A DNA stretch of 64,000 nt from Aestuariispira insulae. Lineage in GTDB: Bacteria; Pseudomonadota; Alphaproteobacteria; UBA8366; Aestuariispiraceae. How positions within the stretch are numbered: the first letter of the stretch is position 1; every line of letters begins with the position of its first letter. The notes under the pieces are model-generated. The model saw nothing but the letters and a program-made list of their open reading frames with translations, made no database searches and was not told where the DNA came from. The DNA lies in the NCBI RefSeq assembly GCF_003385955.1, contig NZ_QRDW01000001.1:62001-126000 (forward strand), given 5' to 3'. Shown here one piece after another: positions 59,597 through 64,000 of the stretch. The translations under genes and the position numbers were made by a program.

Positions 59597-60229
59597 TCAG
59601 GAAGCGCCCTCTTCCGCCAACGGGCGCTTTTCGACAACCTCATCGATCAGGCCAAACTTCTTGGCTTCTTCGGCATCCATGAAGTTATCGCGCTCCATAG
59701 CCTCTTCAATGGCTTTGAGCTTTTGACCTGTATGCTCGACATACACCTCATTCAAGCGCGCCCGCATACGAAGAATTTCGCGCGCCTGGATTTCAATATC
59801 CGTCGCCTGCCCCTGTGCTCCGCCGGACGGCTGATGGATCATGATTCGGCTGTTCGGCAGCGCAAAGCGCTTGCCCTTGGCACCGGCCGTCAACAGCAAG
59901 GACCCCATAGAGGCCGCCTGACCAAGACAAACCGTGGACACTTCCGGACGGATATATTGCATCGTGTCATAGATGGACATCCCCGACGTCACCACCCCAC
60001 CCGGGGAGTTGATATAAAAAGCGATATCCTTGGACGGATTTTCTGATTCAAGATGCAGCAGCTGGGCACAGATCAGGCTGGCCACATGGTCATCCACACC
60101 ACCGGTCAGGAACACAATCCGTTCCTTCAGCAGTCGGGAATAGATATCGTAAGAGCGCTCACCGCGGTTGGTCTGTTCCACAACCATGGGAACCAAAGTA
60201 TTCATATAAAGATCGATCGGATCACGCAT
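59597..60229 (-). CDS. clpP: ClpP protease subunit
   Basis: Serine peptidase that forms the double-ring chamber of ClpXP and ClpAP. The catalytic triad is Ser107 (in GQAASMGS), His132 (in MIHQPSGG) and Asp181 (in ERDNFM). The 210-residue protein has a short N-terminal part before [18 protein letters not shown] lies 11 bases and GGGG two bases before the ATG. It is preceded by the tig terminator and followed by a hairpin and the clpX promoter. Confidence 0.97.
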   Translation of the reverse strand: MRDPIDLYMNTLVPMVVEQTNRGERSYDIYSRLLKERIVFLTGGVDDHVASLICAQLLHLESENPSKDIAFYINSPGGVVTSGMSIYDTMQYIRPEVSTVCLGQAASMGSLLLTAGAKGKRFALPNSRIMIHQPSGGAQGQATDIEIQAREILRMRARLNEVYVEHTGQKLKAIEEAMERDNFMDAEEAKKFGLIDEVVEKRPLAEEGAS

Positions 60230-60275
60230 CGCCCCAAGGCTCTCCTGTCATTCTGTCTTGGATACTCAAAAAGAA

Positions 60276-60324
60276 AGTCCCGCACCCGCCACAGCCAGGA
60301 CGGCCATCAGCACGGTGCGGGACT
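60276..60324 (-). terminator. tig terminator
   Basis: AGTCCCGCACC and GGTGCGGGACT form an 11-bp stem with a 27-base loop; on the minus strand TTCTTTTTG follows. Confidence 0.8.
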
Positions 60325-60377
60325 CAGCATATATGTTTTCCCCCGGAAAAAGCCAGACGGCAAAGGGGAAAAAATAA

Positions 60378-61796
60378 TTAGTCTGCCTTTTTAGCAGCCG
60401 TTTTTTTCGCTGCTGCCTTCTTCGAAGCAGCCTTCTTCGCCTTGGTTTTCTTTGCCTTCGGCGCCGGCGCATCTTCCTCGTCCGGGTCCTTCATCAGCTC
60501 TTCAACGCTGACTTCGGTATCGGAAATTTTTGCCATTTCCAGCAGGAAGTCGACTACCTTCTCTTCGAAGATCGGCGCCTGCAGGTTAGCGAGAGCTTCC
60601 GGATTCTTCTGATAGAATTCAAAGACCTGCGCTTCCTGGCCCGGATATTTCTGGGCTTCCTGAACCATCGCGCGGTTCAGATCGTCCTGGGTGACCTGGA
60701 TGTTGTTTTTGGTGCCCAGCTCAGAGAGCAACAAGCCCAGAGCAACACGACGTTCCGCGATCTCACGGTATTCCGCTTTCAACTCATCTTCGCCCTTACT
60801 GGTTTCCGATTCGTCCAGCTGACCGGCATCACGGGCCTGTTCGAACTGTTTCCAGATCTGTTCAAATTCCTGCTCAACCATGCCGGCAGGAACATCAAAT
60901 TCATGACCTTCATGCAGAGCGTCGAGCAATTCGCGCTTCAAGCGGGTGCGGCTGACCTGGTTATAGTCGTTTTCCATGCGCTCGCGAACCTGGCCCTTCA
61001 ACTGGTCCAGATCTTCCAGGCCCAGGCTTTTGGCGAATTCGTCATTGATTTCCTGGTCAACATATTCACGGGTTTCCTTAACGGAAACAGCAAAAACAGC
61101 GTCTTTGCCAGCCAGGTCTTCGGAATGATATTCCGCCGGGAAGGTCACTTTCACATCGAGATCGTCACCGGCTTTGGCACCGACCAACTGCTCTTCGAAA
61201 CCAGGGATGAAGCTGTTGGAACCCAGCTCCAGATGGTGGCCTTCGCCAGCACCGCCCGGGAATTCAACGCCGTCGACACTACCTTTAAAATCGATCACGG
61301 CAACGTCACCGGACTTCATCTTGCGGGCCTTGGCAATCGGCTCGGATTTACGGAAATCTTTGGCGATCCGCTCAACGGCTTCCTCGATTTCCTTGTCGTC
61401 GACTTTCGCCTTCAAGCGGGTCAGTTCGATTTTGCCGAAATCCATTTCCTTGATTTCCGGCATGCATTCAACACCCATTTTGTAAATGAGGTCTTTGCCT
61501 TCATCAAAGCTATCAATTTCGATCTTCGGCTGCATGGCCGGACGCAGTTCGTTCTGGCGCAGAACTTCCTGGCTGGATTCGTTCACGGCAGCTTCCAGCA
61601 CCTCGCCCATGACGGACTTGCTGAAGCGCTGACGCAGGATGGCCATCGGCACTTTGCCCGGACGGAAACCGGGGATCTTGATGGTGGAGCCGACTTCTTG
61701 CAAACGCCCGTCGATCCGCTTGTCAATGTCCGCAGCGGAGATGGTAACGGAATACTCGCGGCTCAGGCCTTCGTTTTTAATTTCGCTAATCTGCAT
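60378..61796 (-). CDS. tig: Trigger factor with lysine-rich tail
   Basis: Ribosome-bound chaperone and peptidyl-prolyl isomerase that receives nascent chains. Order: ribosome-binding domain with the signature GFRPGKVPMA near 44-53, FKBP domain (about 150-250, VIDFKGSVDGVEFPGG), and the helical C-terminal chaperone arms. The 472 residues exceed the E. coli length of about 432 because of a final extension (437-472): a short acidic stretch (DPDEED) and then Lys/Ala repeats with 12 lysines in the last 26 residues. First gene of the tig-clpP-clpX-lon block. Confidence 0.96.
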   Translation of the reverse strand: MQISEIKNEGLSREYSVTISAADIDKRIDGRLQEVGSTIKIPGFRPGKVPMAILRQRFSKSVMGEVLEAAVNESSQEVLRQNELRPAMQPKIEIDSFDEGKDLIYKMGVECMPEIKEMDFGKIELTRLKAKVDDKEIEEAVERIAKDFRKSEPIAKARKMKSGDVAVIDFKGSVDGVEFPGGAGEGHHLELGSNSFIPGFEEQLVGAKAGDDLDVKVTFPAEYHSEDLAGKDAVFAVSVKETREYVDQEINDEFAKSLGLEDLDQLKGQVRERMENDYNQVSRTRLKRELLDALHEGHEFDVPAGMVEQEFEQIWKQFEQARDAGQLDESETSKGEDELKAEYREIAERRVALGLLLSELGTKNNIQVTQDDLNRAMVQEAQKYPGQEAQVFEFYQKNPEALANLQAPIFEEKVVDFLLEMAKISDTEVSVEELMKDPDEEDAPAPKAKKTKAKKAASKKAAAKKTAAKKAD

Positions 61797-61873
61797 AAGA
61801 AAACCTTCGAAAAGGGCTAGTTCATAAACCTGTTACCGGTACAACCTGCGCTATAGAAGCCAAGGGAGTTGAT

Positions 61874-61958
<85 letters not shown>

Positions 61959-62127
61959 GCATCAAAGCCCTCGCCAAGCCGCGCAAGATCGACCGGAGCG
62001 GCGGTTCTATAACACAGGCGACAGGCCAGTCAAAGGTTACATGTGAGATTCAGGCAAAGAAGAGGACGTTTTTGCCGCCCAAAGCGGCAATCCGGGTGGT
62101 ATATCGGGGCCTGAGACGAAGAATCGT

Positions 62128-62466
62128 TCAGGACGCCACGCGTTCCTCATACATATCAGCAAAAGTATTCAGCGCCAGGACTCTTGGGCCGTCCACCACA
62201 CGCGACGCCATGCAGGGTTTTTCAAAAACCACCTCAAAACGCACATGCGGAATACCAAAGGAATCGGAGGCAACAGAAAGAACACGGGCCGTCTCTATGG
62301 TCGCATCCGTCCGCTTCCGGCGGAAGGAGGATCCGGCCTTGATATACTCGACAGACTTTCCACGTTTAAAGAACATACCGGGCCGTTCCTGACCTTTATT
62401 CTTCAGATGGTCTGCTTGGGTCTTGCCCGACAACGGTACTGAAATATTTGACGTGTAGCCGAACAT
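62128..62466 (-). CDS. Conserved-looking hypothetical protein
   Basis: 112 residues, no signal peptide or membrane helix. I do not recognise a named family. The N-terminal 30 residues are polar; the core reads GMFFKRGKSVEYIKAGSSF, then ETARVLSVASDSFGIPHVRF (alternating pattern that suggests beta strands), and the C-terminus VLALNTFADMYEERVAS. A strong ribosome site, AAGGAG seven bases before the ATG, supports expression. A promoter with TAGAAT and a CtrA-like site lies about 70-105 bases upstream. It lies downstream of nnr and upstream of tRNA-Leu, on the same strand. Confidence 0.75.
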   Translation of the reverse strand: MFGYTSNISVPLSGKTQADHLKNKGQERPGMFFKRGKSVEYIKAGSSFRRKRTDATIETARVLSVASDSFGIPHVRFEVVFEKPCMASRVVDGPRVLALNTFADMYEERVAS

Positions 62467-62534
62467 AACCCACTCCTTAGAGTACTACTGCTTATTGCAG
62501 ATCGTCAACTTTGGCTCATTAACTTTTAGTCTCA

Positions 62535-62575
62535 ATTCTACACAATAACCGATGGAATCTTAAGCAATACTTAAC
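62535..62575 (-). promoter_or_regulatory. CtrA-like promoter of the 112-residue gene
   Basis: TTAA-N7-TTAAC at 62560-62575 (plus-strand reading) matches the full CtrA box. On the minus strand its distal TTAA lies in the -35 region, and TAGAAT (62535-62540) follows at an 18-base spacing from CTTAAG. A further TTAAC half-site lies at 62519-62523. Motif seen; CtrA control inferred. Confidence 0.5.
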
Positions 62576-62596
62576 ATAATCTTGAAATAAAACTCG

Positions 62597-64000
62597 CTAC
62601 CTATTGATTTCATTCAATATTTTCGGGATCAATGGAGATAGATCTTCAGCGATTAGGCCCGGCCCAGCCAGCTTCCCTGCTCTGCTATGCATCCAGGCGC
62701 CGATACTTGCCGACAGCAATGGTTCCCCCGTTTGAGCCAAAATTCCGGCAATGAGCCCCGCCAAAACATCCCCTGTCCCGGCCGTTGCCAAATCCGCCGA
62801 AGCCCCCGTATTGACAATGATTTCACCCTCCGGCGAGGCAATAAATGTATTCGCACCTTTCAAGAGGATAACAGCACCGGTTTTTTTTGCTGCAGCCAAG
62901 GCCAGCGCCAAATAGTCTTCGCCCCCAAACTCCGGGAACAGACGTTTGAATTCGCCAGCATGAGGGGTGAGCACACAGCCCCCATGAAGATTCTCAAATA
63001 AAAGTTCTGAATTTCCTTCAAAAAGACTGAGCGCGTCGGCATCCAAAACTGTTGGCACCTCCCGGCGCAAGGTCGCCAATACCTTTTCCATGCCGCCAAA
63101 ATCCGTGCCCAGTCCAGGCCCTATCAAACAAGCATTCACCCGTTCATCGGAAATGATTTCGCTGTAACCAAGCGTATCGCGATAGCCCTTGACCACGACA
63201 CTTTCCAGCGACACCCGATACAATGTGGAGGCTTTTTCGGGGCTGGCCAACAAGACATAGCCCGCACCGGCCCGTTGCGCAGCGCGCGCCGCCAGCCGGG
63301 CTGCGCCGGTCATTTCGACACCGGCCGCCATGGCCAGCATCCCACGGGAAAACTTATTGTCCCGCCATCCAGGCCGCGGTAACCGATCCCGCCAAAGCTC
63401 CAGATCATTTTCCCACAAGGTCGGGGCGATCTGATCCAGCACCTCCGCTGGAATACCGATATCAGCAACGACGACCTCACCACAGTGCAACGCCCCCGGA
63501 TAGGTCCGATGCGCTCGCTTTGGCCGAAAAAAAGTCACGGTAAGGTCCGCTGGCCGGGCGGTCCCCAGGATTTCTGTGCTATCACCATGCAAACCACTGG
63601 GAACATCAACCGCAACCACCGGCACCTGTCCGATGGCTTCAAGCGTCTCCGCCGCAATCCCCTCAACCGGTTTGGAAAGCCCCGCACCAAAAAGCGCATC
63701 CACAACCAACGTTGCCCCATCAAGGATCTCAACCGTCAGAGGGCGCACATCCTCGCCCCACCGCTGTGCCATGGTTGATGCGTCACCACGCAATTGCGAC
63801 CATTCCCCCAGCAGCCCCACCACCACTTGCCAACCCGCCTCCTTGAGCAGCCTGGCCACCACAAAACCATCCCCACCATTGTTGCCGGGGCCACATAAGA
63901 TGGCAGCTTTTCCGGACGGCCAGCGCGCCAGGATCTCCCGCGCAATGGCAGCGCCGGCGGCTTCCATCAAGGTCTCTCCGGTAATGCCCCGCGCCATAGC
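62597..64000 (-). CDS. nnr: Bifunctional NAD(P)H-hydrate repair enzyme Nnr (5' end outside window)
   Basis: Repairs damaged NAD(P)HX: the N-terminal YjeF_N epimerase interconverts R and S forms, and the C-terminal ribokinase-like domain dehydrates the S form with ADP. Seen are ILCGPGNNGGDGFVVARLL and VDALFGAGLSKPVEG for the epimerase, and KFSRGMLAMAAG, VLTPHAGEFKRLFPE, ILLKGANTFIASPEG and NTGASADLATAGTGDVLAGL for the dehydratase. The frame is still open at the last base; the first Met (63997) corresponds to an internal position (family: about 20 residues earlier), so the start lies beyond the window. Confidence 0.93.
   Translation of the reverse strand, partial: AMARGITGETLMEAAGAAIAREILARWPSGKAAILCGPGNNGGDGFVVARLLKEAGWQVVVGLLGEWSQLRGDASTMAQRWGEDVRPLTVEILDGATLVVDALFGAGLSKPVEGIAAETLEAIGQVPVVAVDVPSGLHGDSTEILGTARPADLTVTFFRPKRAHRTYPGALHCGEVVVADIGIPAEVLDQIAPTLWENDLELWRDRLPRPGWRDNKFSRGMLAMAAGVEMTGAARLAARAAQRAGAGYVLLASPEKASTLYRVSLESVVVKGYRDTLGYSEIISDERVNACLIGPGLGTDFGGMEKVLATLRREVPTVLDADALSLFEGNSELLFENLHGGCVLTPHAGEFKRLFPEFGGEDYLALALAAAKKTGAVILLKGANTFIASPEGEIIVNTGASADLATAGTGDVLAGLIAGILAQTGEPLLSASIGAWMHSRAGKLAGPGLIAEDLSPLIPKILNEINR

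Overview
The window is a chromosomal segment of an alphaproteobacterium. Evidence: an alphaproteobacterial-type SOS box (GAAC-N7-GAAC, i.e. GTTC-N7-GTTC) in front of lexA, LpxI rather than LpxH in the lipid A block, a short ProRS without the editing insertion, a complete uninterrupted nuoA-N locus, a TTAA-N7-TTAAC CtrA-like motif, and gene strings that are very conserved in this class. Base composition is moderately GC-rich. Genus cannot be fixed from sequence alone; a Rhodospirillales/Sneathiella-like lineage is a guess.

Layout. (1) 1-5800: moeA, lexA, then convergent comEC, and divergent gltX. (2) 5900-7700: gltA on the plus strand meets gloA at a strong bidirectional terminator. (3) 7750-22550, minus strand, read from high to low coordinate: rpsB, tsf, pyrH, frr, uppS, cdsA, dxr, rseP, bamA, skp, lpxD, fabZ, lpxA, lpxI, lpxB, gloA. 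This is the translation / isoprenoid / envelope block: it makes lipid A, phospholipid and isoprenoid precursors and the outer-membrane assembly machine. (4) 22550-31700: dnaE, a plus-strand chemoreceptor, and the proS-lolC-lolD operon. (5) 31900-35200: an accessory patch (cobC-like enzyme, an unknown secreted protein, a GcvA-type LysR regulator and a divergent azoreductase) that splits a usually conserved string. (6) 35200-53480, minus strand: nuoA to nuoN (14 subunits of complex I), birA, coaX, RNase J, methylmalonyl-CoA epimerase and a DUF1467 membrane protein. (7) 53800-55000: two tRNA-Asp and two tRNA-Val genes; the tRNA-Val transcription unit is a 149-bp perfect duplication with its own promoter and terminator in each copy. 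(8) 55000-61800, minus strand: tig, clpP, clpX, lon, hupB, the protein quality-control block. (9) 61870-64000: tRNA-Leu, a small unknown gene behind a CtrA-like site, and the NAD(P)HX repair enzyme Nnr running off the window.

Most of the window is core housekeeping DNA. I did not find a convincing undescribed multi-gene system, CRISPR array, prophage or insertion sequence. The points most worth a second look are small: the CtrA-like promoter of the unknown 112-residue protein, the tRNA-Val duplication, the long rpsB leader, the lysine-rich tail of trigger factor, the accessory patch at 31.9-35.2 kb, the hairpins between clpX and lon, and a repeated 11-bp palindrome in front of gltA.
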